DNA from: Bifidobacterium saimiriisciurei
GTDB taxonomy: Bacteria; Actinomycetota; Actinomycetes; Actinomycetales; Bifidobacteriaceae
Reading direction: 5' to 3'
DNA length: 64,000 nt
NCBI RefSeq assembly: GCF_010667655.1
Contig: NZ_WHZU01000001.1
Coordinates: 1 to 64,000 of the forward strand
Shown: one piece after another, positions 16,517 through 27,500 of the stretch
Numbering within the stretch: the first letter of the stretch is position 1
Layout of the letters: every line of letters begins with the position of its first letter
Translations under genes and position numbers: made by a program
The notes under the pieces: model-generated
What the model was told of the DNA's origin: nothing
Databases searched by the model: none
What the model saw: the letters and a program-made list of their open reading frames with translations, nothing else

Positions 16517-17386
16517 TCAGTGGAGTTCGGGGTAGAAGAAGTTGTCGATCAGGCGGGTCTTGCCGATGCGTACGGCGATGGCGACGAGCACGGGCTGGTC
16601 GAGCGTGGCGACGGGGTGCACGTTCTCGAGGTCCACCACCTCAACATACTCCGGGTCGGCGAGCGGTTCGGTGGCCAGCACCTCGCGCACCTTGGCCTTG
16701 ATGGCCTCGGCGCTCTTCTCGCCCGACTCGGCCAGCTCGCGGCCGGCCTCCAGCGCCTTGTGCAGGATCGGTGCGGCGGCGCGCTGCTCGGCGTTCAGGT
16801 ACGTGTTGCGCGAGCTCTTGGCCAGGCCGTCGGCCTCGCGGATGATCGGGCAGCCGATGATCTCGATGTCGAAGTTGAGGTCGCGTACCATGCGCTTGAT
16901 GACCAGCAGCTGCTGCGCGTCCTTCTGGCCGAAGTAGGCGCGGTTCGGCGTCACGATGTTGAACAGCTTGGCGACCACCGTGCACACGCCGCCGAAGTGC
17001 ACCGGACGGCTCTTGCCGCACAGCTCCTCGGTGATCGTGGCCATGGTGATGGCGGTGGTGCGGTTCGGGTAGTACATCTCCTCGGGGGACGGGTTGAACA
17101 GCAGGTTCGCGCCGGCGCCGGAGACGAGCTTGGAATCGCGGTCGAGGTCGCGCGGGTAGGCCTCGAGGTCCTCGTTCGGTCCGAACTGCACGGGGTTGAC
17201 GAAGTCGGAGACGACCACACGGTCGTTGTCGGCCACGGCACGCTCGATAAGGCTCCTGTGGCCCTCGTGCAGGAAGCCCATGGTCGGCACGAGGCCGACG
17301 GACAGGCCCTGGGCCTTCCAGGCCTTGACCTGCTCGCGCACCTCGGCGATGGTGTGGACGACGGCGAATTCACTGGTTTCAGTCAT
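16517..17386 (-). CDS. panC: Pantothenate synthetase (pantoate--beta-alanine ligase)
   Basis: Joins pantoate and beta-alanine with ATP. The 289-residue nucleotidyltransferase-superfamily protein has the HIGH-type motif PTMGFLHEGHRSLI, NPVQFGPNEDLEAYPRD, FGQKDAQQL and the KMSKS-like region SSRNTYL. The start is well placed for the N-terminal strand. Together with panB, panD and the CoA genes upstream it gives most of the route from ketoisovalerate and aspartate to CoA. Many bifidobacteria are known to need pantothenate, so this block is a notable strain or species trait. Confidence 0.97.
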   Translation of the reverse strand: MTETSEFAVVHTIAEVREQVKAWKAQGLSVGLVPTMGFLHEGHRSLIERAVADNDRVVVSDFVNPVQFGPNEDLEAYPRDLDRDSKLVSGAGANLLFNPSPEEMYYPNRTTAITMATITEELCGKSRPVHFGGVCTVVAKLFNIVTPNRAYFGQKDAQQLLVIKRMVRDLNFDIEIIGCPIIREADGLAKSSRNTYLNAEQRAAAPILHKALEAGRELAESGEKSAEAIKAKVREVLATEPLADPEYVEVVDLENVHPVATLDQPVLVAIAVRIGKTRLIDNFFYPELH

Positions 17387-17439
17387 GATGATTACCTCTT
17401 ATGGTGTGAATATTGCGTTATATACGTTGATTTCATTAC

Positions 17440-17461
17440 CTCCTCCGACAGGAGGAGGCGG
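17440..17461. other. Short hairpin between panB and panC
   Basis: CCTCCTCC-gaca-GGAGGAGG lies in the 98-bp gap between the two genes. On the minus strand it could attenuate or protect the transcript end; its purine strand mimics a ribosome site. Confidence 0.4.
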
Positions 17462-17484
17462 TATGGCGGTCGATGCCGGGCTCG

Positions 17485-18312
17485 CTACTTGAGTTCGGCG
17501 AGGATCTCCTCGTTCATCGCGAAGCCCTCCTTGGCGTTGTCGGGGAAGGCACCGGACTTGACGTCCTTGATGTAGCTGCCGAACGCCTCTCGCATCTGCG
17601 TGCCGATCTCGGCATAGTGGCGCACGAACTTCGTCTTCATCTCTCCGTACATGTTGAGCAGATCCTGGTAGACGAGGATCTGGCCGTCGGTCACATCGCC
17701 CGCGCCGATGCCGATCGTCGGGATGGAAAGCTCCTCGGTGATCTTCTTGGCGAGCAACGTGGGAATGCCCTCAAGCACCACGGCGAAGGCGCCGGCGTCC
17801 TCGATGGCGCGCGCGTCGTCGAGGATCTGCTGCGCTGTCTTGACGTTCTTGCCCTGCACTTTGAAGCCGCCGAACGCGTTCACCGACTGCGGGGTGAGGC
17901 CCAGATGCGCCATCACGGGGATGGACGCGGTCACGATGGCCCTGATCTGGTCGTGGAACGCCACGCCGCCCTCGAGCTTGACGGCCTGGGCGCCGCCCTC
18001 CTTGACGAGGCGTCCCGCGTTCTCCACGGCCTGGTCCACGGTGTGGTAGGCCATGAACGGCAGGTCCACCACCACGAGCGCGTTCTTCGCGCCGCGCGTC
18101 ACGCACTTGGCGTGATGGATCATGTCCTCCATCGTCACCGGCAGCGTGGAGTCGTAGCCGAGCATGACCATGCCCAGCGAATCGCCGACGAGGATGCCGT
18201 CGATGCCGGATTCGTCAAGCAGCTTGGCCGTCGTGTAGTCGTAGGCGGTGAGCATCGAAAGCTTCTCGCCGCTCTCCTTGGCCGCACGGAACGTTACCGC
18301 AGTGTGCTTCAT
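17485..18312 (-). CDS. panB: 3-methyl-2-oxobutanoate hydroxymethyltransferase
   Basis: Makes ketopantoate from alpha-ketoisovalerate and methylene-tetrahydrofolate. The 275-residue TIM-barrel protein shows the family segments MLTAYDYTTAKLLDESGID, ILVGDSLGMVMLGYDSTLPV, LPFMAYHT, KLEGG, MAHLGLTPQ and GIGAGDVTDGQILV, covering substrate and Mg binding. It follows the DUF2520 gene by 59 bp on the same strand. Confidence 0.97.
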   Translation of the reverse strand: MKHTAVTFRAAKESGEKLSMLTAYDYTTAKLLDESGIDGILVGDSLGMVMLGYDSTLPVTMEDMIHHAKCVTRGAKNALVVVDLPFMAYHTVDQAVENAGRLVKEGGAQAVKLEGGVAFHDQIRAIVTASIPVMAHLGLTPQSVNAFGGFKVQGKNVKTAQQILDDARAIEDAGAFAVVLEGIPTLLAKKITEELSIPTIGIGAGDVTDGQILVYQDLLNMYGEMKTKFVRHYAEIGTQMREAFGSYIKDVKSGAFPDNAKEGFAMNEEILAELK

Positions 18313-18371
18313 TGTTGGTTATCCTTTCGTTGGTCGCGGTCGGCCGGGCCGATCCACGCCTGTTTTACTTG

Positions 18372-19283
18372 TTATTCGGTTATGGGTGAAAGTATCGTTC
18401 GCAGCCCGTCGTAGTCGCGATTGGGGTTCTTCGCGGCGGCGATGTCGATCAGCGCCTGCGAAAGCGGCCGGTATACGGCCAGCGCATCGTCCGGAAGCGC
18501 CTTGAGATGCGCCTCGACGGTGCCGGCGTCCGCACGCTCGACGGGGCCTGTAAGCGCCGCCTTCGCGCCGCGCTCGCAGAAGGAGTCCGCGTTGTGGCGA
18601 ATCATCGCCGACAACGCCTCGCGGGCGTCGGATTCGCCGAATCCGCACGACCGCAGCGTCTCCACCGCCTGATTCCACAAGGCGATGGGCAGGTTGCTCG
18701 CCATGACCGCCGCCGCATGGTAACGCGTCTTGCTGTCGGCCTCCATCGTCCGGTTTGGGTTGCCGAGCGATGCAAGCAGCTGTGACATCGCCTCGGTGAC
18801 CCGCGCATCGCCCTCCAGTGCGAAGAACGCGCCGGCGAGCTGGTCTCGGCCGTCGGTCGGGAAGCGCTCGCTCACCGCCTGCATCGGATGCATCGAGAAC
18901 GCGGAGACTCCGGCCTCGTCACTGCCGTCGAACACCCGGGACGACAGGCATCCGCTGCAGTGGCCGATGGCCATGCCGCTGACCGCATCTTCGGGCAGGT
19001 CGCGCAGGTCATGCCATACGCCGGCGATGGCGTCGTCCGGCGTGGTGACGATGAGCATGTCGCTCAGTTCCACGGCCGACATCAGCGACGGGAACGCGAC
19101 GGCGGCCGTCGTCGCGTCAAAATCGGCCGCCTGGCGCGCGGCCGCATTCAACGCGTCCGCCGCGGCCTGCGATGACGTCATCGAACGACTGCAGTAGCCG
19201 CTGACGGTGACGGACGCCGACCCGCGAAGATGCGCGCCGAGTGCGCATCCCACCTTGCCCGCGCCGACGAATCCGATCCTCAT
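18372..19283 (-). CDS. Rossmann-fold DUF2520 protein, candidate ketopantoate reductase
   Basis: A 303-residue protein. The N-terminal NAD(P)-binding Rossmann domain starts MRIGFVGAGKVGCALGAHL, with a second domain (about residues 150-300) of the DUF2520 type, rich in helices. This family resembles 6-phosphogluconate/ketopantoate-reductase folds. It overlaps the coaX end by 4 bp (ATGA) and precedes panB. No panE-type ketopantoate reductase is in the window, and this gene sits exactly where that step is missing. A role in reducing ketopantoate is therefore a reasonable inference, not shown by motif. Alternatives are another hydroxyacid reductase or an accessory of CoA synthesis. Confidence 0.75.
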   Translation of the reverse strand: MRIGFVGAGKVGCALGAHLRGSASVTVSGYCSRSMTSSQAAADALNAAARQAADFDATTAAVAFPSLMSAVELSDMLIVTTPDDAIAGVWHDLRDLPEDAVSGMAIGHCSGCLSSRVFDGSDEAGVSAFSMHPMQAVSERFPTDGRDQLAGAFFALEGDARVTEAMSQLLASLGNPNRTMEADSKTRYHAAAVMASNLPIALWNQAVETLRSCGFGESDAREALSAMIRHNADSFCERGAKAALTGPVERADAGTVEAHLKALPDDALAVYRPLSQALIDIAAAKNPNRDYDGLRTILSPITE

Positions 19284-20077
19284 GACCGGCGTCCCTTTCC
19301 TCGCGCGCCCTGCTTCTGAAGACGGGCGTAGATGATGGCCAGGCCCTTGAAGATGAGCTGACGGTCGTAGACGTCGATGGAGTCGGTGGCGTTGTACAGC
19401 ACGCGTCCGAGACCACCGGTCGCCACGACCTTGAAATCATGGCCGATCTCCTTGCGGAACTGGGCGATCGTGTACTCCACGCCGCCGAGATACTGGTAGT
19501 AGATGCCGGCCTGCATGGCCGTCTTCGTGTTCGTCGCCAGGATCGTCTCCGGCTGCTCGATCTCGATTTCCGGCAGCTGGGCCGTATGGCTCCACAGCGA
19601 GTTCGCGCTGGTCTCCAGTCCGACGCCGATCACGCCGGCGCTGAACGTGCCGTTCTCGTCCACGTAGTCGTAGGTCGTGGCCGTGCCGAAATCGATGACC
19701 AGCACCGGGCCGCCATACAGGTAGTAGGCGCCGGCGCAGTCCGCGATGCGGTCCGCGCCCACGGTCTTCGGGTCGTCCAGCCGCAGATTGATGCCGCAGC
19801 GGATGCCCGGCCCGATGATGATGGGATCGAGGTCGAGGAACTTCTTGATGCTCGAACGGAACGCGTACATGACCTTCGGCACCACGGAGGAGATGATGAC
19901 GTCATCGACCTCCTCGGGGCGGATATGCGACATCGTCATGAACGTCGAAAGCATCATCGCGTATTCGTCGCTCGTGCGACGGGTCTTCGTCGTCAGACGA
20001 TACGTGCCGATGATGTCGTCGCCGTCGATGAATCCGATGACGATGTTCGTGTTGCCGATGTCCACGGCGATCAGCAT
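19280..20077 (-). CDS. coaX: Type III pantothenate kinase
   Basis: Phosphorylates pantothenate, the first committed step to CoA. The 265-residue ASKHA-fold protein starts MLIAVDIGNTNIVIG, and has GADRIADCAGAYYL, VIDFGTATTYDYVD and GGVIGVGLETSANSL-like segments (here AGVIGVGLETSANSL) typical of CoaX. CoaX is insensitive to CoA feedback in known cases and needs a monovalent cation. It is translationally coupled to the DUF2520 gene and 82 bp downstream of coaBC. Confidence 0.96.
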   Translation of the reverse strand: MLIAVDIGNTNIVIGFIDGDDIIGTYRLTTKTRRTSDEYAMMLSTFMTMSHIRPEEVDDVIISSVVPKVMYAFRSSIKKFLDLDPIIIGPGIRCGINLRLDDPKTVGADRIADCAGAYYLYGGPVLVIDFGTATTYDYVDENGTFSAGVIGVGLETSANSLWSHTAQLPEIEIEQPETILATNTKTAMQAGIYYQYLGGVEYTIAQFRKEIGHDFKVVATGGLGRVLYNATDSIDVYDRQLIFKGLAIIYARLQKQGARGKGRRS

Positions 20078-20159
20078 GGTCTTCCTCTCTCTTCCCAGTG
20101 CCTGTCTCAGGTTCTTCTCTTCGTATGAATTCGTATGATTCCGTGCTTTCGCGCGTCTG

Positions 20160-21527
20160 TCAGGCCGCCTGCGGCACGCCCGCCTTGCGCAGCGCGGCGA
20201 GCCGGCCGAGGATCAGCCTCGCCAGGTCGGTCTTGGGCATCTGGCCGATGCGTTCGATGTCGGCGATGCTGTGGTCGTGCTCCACGTCGTCGGGCGGGGT
20301 GAGAATCGTCACCACGTTCGTATCGGTGGCGAATCCGGCGCCGGGGTCGCGCAGGTTGTTGGCCACCAGCATGTCGCAGTGCTTCTCGGCGAGCTTCTTC
20401 GCCGCGTTCTCCACCAGATGCTCGGTCTCCATGGCGAACCCGCACAGCACCTGCGAGCCGTCGTCGCGCTTGTGCTCGCCGGCCCATGCGAGGATGTCCG
20501 GGTTCGAGACGAGCTCCAGCGTAAGGGTGGTGCGCCCATGCTTCTTGATCTTCTGCGGGCTGGCGGTCTCGGCGCGGAAGTCGCCGACCGCGGCGGCCAT
20601 CACCGTCACGTCGGTGGCGTCAAAGCGCTCGCTGACGGCGGCGAACATGTCACGTGCGGTCGTCACATCCACCACGTCCACGCCTTCGGGGGCCTCGAGG
20701 CTCACGGGGCCGGAGACCAGCGTCACATGCGCGCCCATATCGCGGGCGGCGGCGGCGAGGGCGTAGCCCATCTTGCCGGTGGAATGGTTGGTCAGGTATC
20801 GCACCGGGTCGAGCGGCTCCTGCGTGGGGCCGGCGGTCACCAGCACGTTCAGGCCCTTGAGCGGCTGATCGGCGTGGCCATCACCGGTCGCGGCCGGAGC
20901 GGGCGTCGTCGCATCGGTGGCGGCGTCGTTTTCGGCGAGCAGCGCGTCGATGGCCTTCTCGATGTCCTCCGGCTCGGCGAGACGTCCCTTGCCGACGTCC
21001 TGGCAGGCCAGCAGACCCGACGTGGGGTCGACGAAACGGAAGCCGAGCTCACGGCATTCGGCGATGTTGCGCTGCGTGGCCGGGTTCTCGTACATATGCA
21101 CGTTCATCGCCGGGCACACCAGCTTCGGGCAGGTGGCGGCGAGCGTCGTGCTCGTCAGATAGTCGTCGGCGATGCCGGACGCGAACTTCGCGATGACGTT
21201 CGCCGTGGCCGGCGCGATGACCACGACATCGGCCCACTTGGCGTCCTCGATATGGCTGACGCCCACGCGCGCCTCGCCGAACTCGTCGGTGTAGGTGGCG
21301 TATTCGGCGGCCGGGAACATGGCCGTGCGCGTGGCGGTGTGCGTGAGGGAGTCGAAGGTGACGGGGCCCACGAACTTCGTGGCCGAGGCCGTCATCATCA
21401 CACGGACCTCATGGCCGTGCTTGGTGAGGTTCGATGCCAGCTGGCACGCCTTGAACGCGGCTATGGAGCCGGTGACGCCCAGAAGAATATGACGCGGACG
21501 GGTGCCGCTGCTGTGATTGGCGCTCAT
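20160..21527 (-). CDS. coaBC: Bifunctional phosphopantothenoylcysteine decarboxylase/synthetase
   Basis: Adds cysteine to 4'-phosphopantothenate (CoaB) and decarboxylates the product (CoaC). The 455-residue protein has an N-terminal flavoprotein domain with GVTGSIAAFKACQLASNL, APATANVIAKFASGIADD and the active-site PAMN motif. The C-terminal CTP-dependent synthetase has VTAGPTQEPLDPVRYLTNHS followed by TGKMG. An extra acidic/Ala linker near residues 205-230 joins the domains. It is first in the minus-strand CoA block. Confidence 0.96.
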   Translation of the reverse strand: MSANHSSGTRPRHILLGVTGSIAAFKACQLASNLTKHGHEVRVMMTASATKFVGPVTFDSLTHTATRTAMFPAAEYATYTDEFGEARVGVSHIEDAKWADVVVIAPATANVIAKFASGIADDYLTSTTLAATCPKLVCPAMNVHMYENPATQRNIAECRELGFRFVDPTSGLLACQDVGKGRLAEPEDIEKAIDALLAENDAATDATTPAPAATGDGHADQPLKGLNVLVTAGPTQEPLDPVRYLTNHSTGKMGYALAAAARDMGAHVTLVSGPVSLEAPEGVDVVDVTTARDMFAAVSERFDATDVTVMAAAVGDFRAETASPQKIKKHGRTTLTLELVSNPDILAWAGEHKRDDGSQVLCGFAMETEHLVENAAKKLAEKHCDMLVANNLRDPGAGFATDTNVVTILTPPDDVEHDHSIADIERIGQMPKTDLARLILGRLAALRKAGVPQAA

Positions 21528-21906
21528 TACGCTGCCTCCATACGATACGGCGAAATCACCCTACGGTGGGCCGCCAGTTCGTCAGTCTCTGCGGGAAGTC
21601 CCCGTCAAAGCCGATACAAGTCTAATGATCGCGGGGCCGATGCCGCCACTTCATGCCAACAATTGCCGATGTAATCTTCCTCACACCCGGCGTCCGCGTC
21701 ATTCCTGCGATGCGCGACTGCATGTGACCGTGAACAACTTTCCCGCAAACGCTGGCAACCGATGACGCCTTCCAACCGCAACGATATACAGTGATGATTA
21801 CCTTCCGGCAGAGGCGCTTTCGGAGGGGAAAGTAACATTATTCGGTTTCGTTTATCGGTATTCACAATGATGGTGGCGGATTCGGAATCGGTGAAAGGAC
21901 GGAAAC
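21528..21906. other. Divergent intergenic region coaBC / SDR
   Basis: About 380 bp, AT-richer near 21820-21870. It must hold promoters for both flanking genes. I see an SDR ribosome site (GAAAGGACGG, just before 21907) but no convincing palindrome, RNA element or small gene. Confidence 0.5.
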
Positions 21907-22686
21907 ATGGGCGTTTATGTCATCACAGGCGCGTCAAGCGGCATCGGTGCCAAGACCGCGGAGATTCTGAGGAAGCACGGCCATGAGGTCGTCAACATCG
22001 ATTTGAAGGACGGCGACATCAGCGCGAACCTCGCCACCAAGGAAGGCCGCCAGTTCGCGCTCAACGCGCTGCACGAGCAGTACCCCGACGGCATCGACGG
22101 CATGATCTGCAACGCCGGCGTCGCCGGAGGCCGTGCGCCGATTCCGCTGATCGTATCCCTGAACTACTTCGGCGCCACCGTGATGGCCGAAGGCGTGTTC
22201 GACCTGCTGAAGAAGAAGCACGGCAGCTGCACCGTGACCTCCTCCAACTCCATCGCACACGGCGACGCCCGCATGGACGTCGTCGGTATGCTCAACAACA
22301 ACCCCGACGAGGCGCGCATCGTCAACCTGGTCAAGGACTACGACCCCGCCGGCGGCCACGCCTTCTACGCGGCCACCAAGTACGCGCTCGCCCGCTGGGC
22401 CCGTCGCATGAGCGCCCAGTGGGGCGCCTCCGGCGTGCGCCTCAACGCGGTGGCCCCCGGCAACGTGCGCACCGCCATGACCGACAATCTCCTGCCCGAG
22501 CAGCGCGTGGCCATGGAGGCCATCCAGGTTCCCACCCACTACGGCGACGAACCGCTCATGGACCCGGAGGAGGTCGCCAACGTGATCGCCTTCGTCGCAT
22601 CCCCCGAGGCGCGCGGCCTCAACGGCGTGGTGCTCTTCGCCGACGGCGGCACCGACGCCCTGCTGCATTCCGAGAAGGTCTACTAA
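21907..22686 (+). CDS. SDR oxidoreductase, 3-alpha-hydroxysteroid-dehydrogenase-like
   Basis: A 259-residue classical short-chain dehydrogenase. It has the cofactor motif TGASSGIGA, an NAG motif (ICNAGVAGG), a Ser in [11 protein letters not shown] and the catalytic YAATK. The order of segments [15 protein letters not shown], a 25-residue insert before [22 protein letters not shown] and a short C-terminus resembles Comamonas 3-alpha-hydroxysteroid dehydrogenase/carbonyl reductase more than the sugar-type SDRs elsewhere in the window. An acidic residue after beta2 (NIDLKDGD) favours NAD. The substrate is unknown; steroid or bile acid, or a small carbonyl, are possible. It is followed 65 bp later by an NTF2-fold gene on the same strand. 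Confidence 0.8.
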   Translation: MGVYVITGASSGIGAKTAEILRKHGHEVVNIDLKDGDISANLATKEGRQFALNALHEQYPDGIDGMICNAGVAGGRAPIPLIVSLNYFGATVMAEGVFDLLKKKHGSCTVTSSNSIAHGDARMDVVGMLNNNPDEARIVNLVKDYDPAGGHAFYAATKYALARWARRMSAQWGASGVRLNAVAPGNVRTAMTDNLLPEQRVAMEAIQVPTHYGDEPLMDPEEVANVIAFVASPEARGLNGVVLFADGGTDALLHSEKVY

Positions 22687-22751
22687 AGACCGGTCCCGCG
22701 CGTTCGCGCATTACGATTCGCTAAGCTTTCCAGACAGGAGCACACACCGTT

Positions 22752-23081
22752 ATGATTATCGACGATTACATCAAGGCGCTGCAGAACAAGGACTACGAGG
22801 CGCTTTCCGCCTGCTTCGCCGAACGCAGCCGCATGTTCGACTACTGCCCGTCGCTGGTGGGGCGCGAGAACACGTTCCTCTTTGGCGACAAGGCCATCGA
22901 CATGTACTTCCACAACCAGTTCGTCATCGGCGGATTCTCCGTGGAGGACCCCCATGTGGTGAACAGCCGCACCGTCAACTTCTACGCCAACTACGCCGGC
23001 ACCATCATCCACGCGCTGGCGCAGATCGAGAACGTGGACGACGCCGGCAAGATCCAGGAGCTCGTCATCCGCCCCGCATAG
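22752..23081 (+). CDS. Small NTF2-fold (SnoaL/ketosteroid-isomerase-like) protein
   Basis: A 109-residue protein starting MIIDDYIKALQNKDYEALSA, with an N-terminal helix pair followed by alternating strands (MFDYCPSLVG, AIDMYFHNQFVIGGF, VNFYANYAG), the plan of NTF2-like domains. Such domains include ketosteroid isomerases, the bile-acid dehydratase BaiE and many binding proteins. A possible acid/base set cannot be assigned. It lies in a probable two-gene operon with the HSD-like SDR and ends at an R1 repeat. Function unknown. Confidence 0.7.
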   Translation: MIIDDYIKALQNKDYEALSACFAERSRMFDYCPSLVGRENTFLFGDKAIDMYFHNQFVIGGFSVEDPHVVNSRTVNFYANYAGTIIHALAQIENVDDAGKIQELVIRPA

Positions 23082-23088
23082 CACTCCG

Positions 23089-23180
23089 AGGGCCGATATG
23101 CGTTTCGTGACACACTCAAGGCCGTTCGGCCGGGAGGCTTCGCCTCCCAAGCTTACGGTTGCGAAACGCATATCGGCCCT
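23089..23180 (+). repeat. Three-helix repeat family R1, copy 2
   Basis: Arms AGGGCCGATATGCGTTTCG and complement are perfect except near the inner end. The core is GACACACTCAAG, GGCCGTTCGGCC, GGGAGGC-TTC-GCCTCCC and AAGCTTACGG. It starts 8 bp after the NTF2 stop and ends in CCCTTTCTCG, so it probably terminates that transcript. Confidence 0.82.
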
Positions 23181-23240
23181 TTCTCGTTAGGGTGTGCAAT
23201 TGCAAGACGCACTCCATCCTCCGGTTTTCGTTTAAGGGTT

Positions 23241-24491
<1,251 letters not shown>

Positions 24492-24498
24492 GGGTGTT

Positions 24499-24523
24499 CG
24501 GCTCCCCTTGTCGAGGGGAGCCG
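24499..24523. repeat. GGCTCCCC palindrome, copy 4
   Basis: CGGCTCCCCT and complement around 5 nt, between the convergent lacI and lacZ stops; a likely bidirectional terminator. Confidence 0.7.
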
Positions 24524-24587
24524 TCTGCGTAGTCGGCTGAGGAGAGGCTGGCTACGGGGTCGTGCTCAGCCCCCCTCGGATCGCCTG

Positions 24588-27500
24588 CTACAGCAGCTCG
24601 ATGGCCACGTCGAGCGTGAGCGGCTTGGCGGCGTCGAGCTGGAACCGGTCGTGCACGGGCGCGCCCCACGAGTCGTCACCGCCGACGCCCATCTGGGCGG
24701 CGAGCAGACGTAGGAACGTGTGGCGCGGCGCGGGCAGCTCGTCCTGATGACGCGCCTCCTCGAGCATCAGCGTGGAGTAGGGGAGCAGGCTGGCGCAGAA
24801 CGTGTCGGAGCCCGACCGGCTCACCTTCATGCCGTGGCCGTACTCATCGGTGACCTCCAACCAACGCACGTCCTCATGGTTGCCGGTCTCCTGCGGCACC
24901 AGATACGGCGCCGCGGAATCGGGCGCCGTGGTCTCATAGACGCCCAGCTTGCCGCCGATCTTGCGGTCGAGATACGTCTCGTCCGGTCCAAGGCCGTAGA
25001 ACCGCAGGTTCGTGTACTGTGCGGGCAGCATCCACTCCAGGCCGAACGCCGGCAGGGTCGGCGCATCCACGCCGCCGGGGTAGGAGGCGGTCAGATGCAC
25101 GCGGCCGTTGGCGTCCGCCTCGTAGCGCACGGTCACGCGGGTGCGGTTCGGCTCCGCCAGCTCGTATGCGTATTCGGCGGCGATGCCATGCTCCGAGGTC
25201 TCGAACCTCGTATCGGCCACACGGGCGTAACGCCCCGCGCCGAACCACTGCGCCCGGTCGAATCCGCTGCCATTGCCACGGTCGTTGTCGGTCAACGGGC
25301 GGAACGTGACGATATCCGGTCGACGGATGACCATTTCGCGGCCGCCCCGACGCAACGACACCATGCCGCCCTGCGTGCGAGAAAGCAGCACCTCGAAGTC
25401 GGCGCCCCCTGCCGCGCCGGTGCCGGTGCCGTGAATGCCGAGATTCCAGCGGCCGTCGACGACCACGGCCTTGCCGCCGGCCTTCGTTGCGCCCGCGTCC
25501 GCGATGCCATCGCCGCCAGTCGTGCCGTCTGACGCCACTGCCGCCGTATGCTGGCCGAACGTCAGCTCATAGCCGGCGTCCGCCCATGGGGTCGCATGGC
25601 GCAGTCGCTGGTCGACCTCATACGTCACCTCCACGCTTCCGCCGGCCGCGTTCGCATATTCCGCAGCGTCGGGAAACGCGACGTCGAATCGGCGGGTTTC
25701 GCCGGCCGGCACGACGAAATCGTAATCCGCACTCCAGCGCTCGACGCCGTCCACCAGCAGGCGGGCCGTGAACACGGAATCGGAAGTGTCGATAAACAGG
25801 TTCCCGTTCGTGATCGTCACGCCCGAATCATCCGGCACAATCTTCACGTTCGCATACAGCTGCCTGACCTCCTGCGCCTTGGGAGAGACGGTGCGGTCGG
25901 CGAACACGATGCCGTCGCCGGAGAACTCGTAGTCGTGCGGCCGGTCATCCCAATCGCCGCCGTAGGTGAGACGCTCCGTTCCGTCGCCGAGCCGCTGCCA
26001 CAGGGCCTGGTCGATATAATCCCAGATGAATCCGCCCTGATAATGCGGATAACGCTCCAAATCCGTGTACAGCTGCATGCCGCCGACGGAATTGCCCATC
26101 GCATGCATGTATTCGCAGGAGATATACGGCTTCTTCGGGTCGTTCGCAAGATATTCCTCGATTTCGGCCGGCTTGGCATACATGCGGCTTTCGATGTCGG
26201 AGGCCGCATCGAATTCACGGTTCCAATACACGCCCTCGTAATGCACCGGTCGCACGCCGTCGAGTTCATGCACCAGGTCGTGCATGGCCTGGAACACCTC
26301 GCCGGCATACGATTCGTTGCCCAGCGACCAGATGACCACGCTCGGATGGTTGAAGTCACGGCGGATCATCGAGTTCACGCGATCGAGGCAGGCTCCTTCC
26401 CATTCCGGCTTGCTGCCCGGAACATTGGTCTCGGGCGTCACCTGATCGCCGGGGGCTGACCAGGTGCCATGCGTCTCGATGTTCGTCTCGTCGATGAGAT
26501 AGATGCCGTATTCGTCGCACAGCTCGTACCAGCGGCTCTGATTCGGATAGTGCGATGTGCGCACGGCGTTGAGATTATGCCGCTTGAGGAAGCGGACGTC
26601 CCATAGCATGTCCTCCTCGGTGACGGCGCGGCCACGGCGGGCGTCGAACTCGTGACGGTCCACGCCCTTGAACACGATGCGTTTGCCATTGAGCTTCATG
26701 AGGCCGTCTTCGATGGCGAACCGGCGGAATCCGATGCGGGTCCGCGACACTTCGATGATGTCGTCGACCGTATCGTTCAACGGACCGTTGAGCGTGAGGG
26801 AAAGCGTATACAACCTCGGATCCTCGGCGCTCCACGGGGCGACCTTGCCCACGCCGTCCCTGATGTGCAGTGTGCCGTCGATGATGTCCGCGGCGGTGAA
26901 CTCCTGCCTCCGGATGACGGTGCCGTTGCCGTCGAAGATTTCGGCGAGGCCGTCCCCGACCGCTGCGGCGTTGGCGATCCGCGCGGCGACGTCGATCGAG
27001 CCCGTCCCGGTCGTGTGGTCGTAGTCGGCGACGGCACGCAGGTCCATGACGTGGGCCTCGGGCCATGCGGTGAGCTCAACGCTGCGGAACAGGCCGTGCA
27101 GACGCCAATAGTCCTGATCCTCCAGCCAGCTGGCGCTCGCGTATTCGTAGCAGGCCACCGCCAGCACGTTGCGGCCTTCTCGGATCATGTCGGAGACGTC
27201 GAACTCGCTGGGGGTGAAGGAGTCCTCGGCGTAGCCGACGAACGTGCCGTTCAGCCATACGTAGATTGCGGTCTGCGCGCCCTGGAACGTAAGCGTCACC
27301 GTGCGGTGCCCGCGGATCGCCGCGGCGGTCTCGGGACCTGTCATGAATTCGCGACGATACAGCGCCACATGGTTATGTTCCGGCACGGCAGGCGCTGTCG
27401 GGTTCTCGTGGCCGTCCCACGGGTACTGGATGTTCACGTACTTCGGCGGCAGATATCCGGCCGTCTCCAGATGTCCCGGCACGGCGATGGCGCCGAAGGC

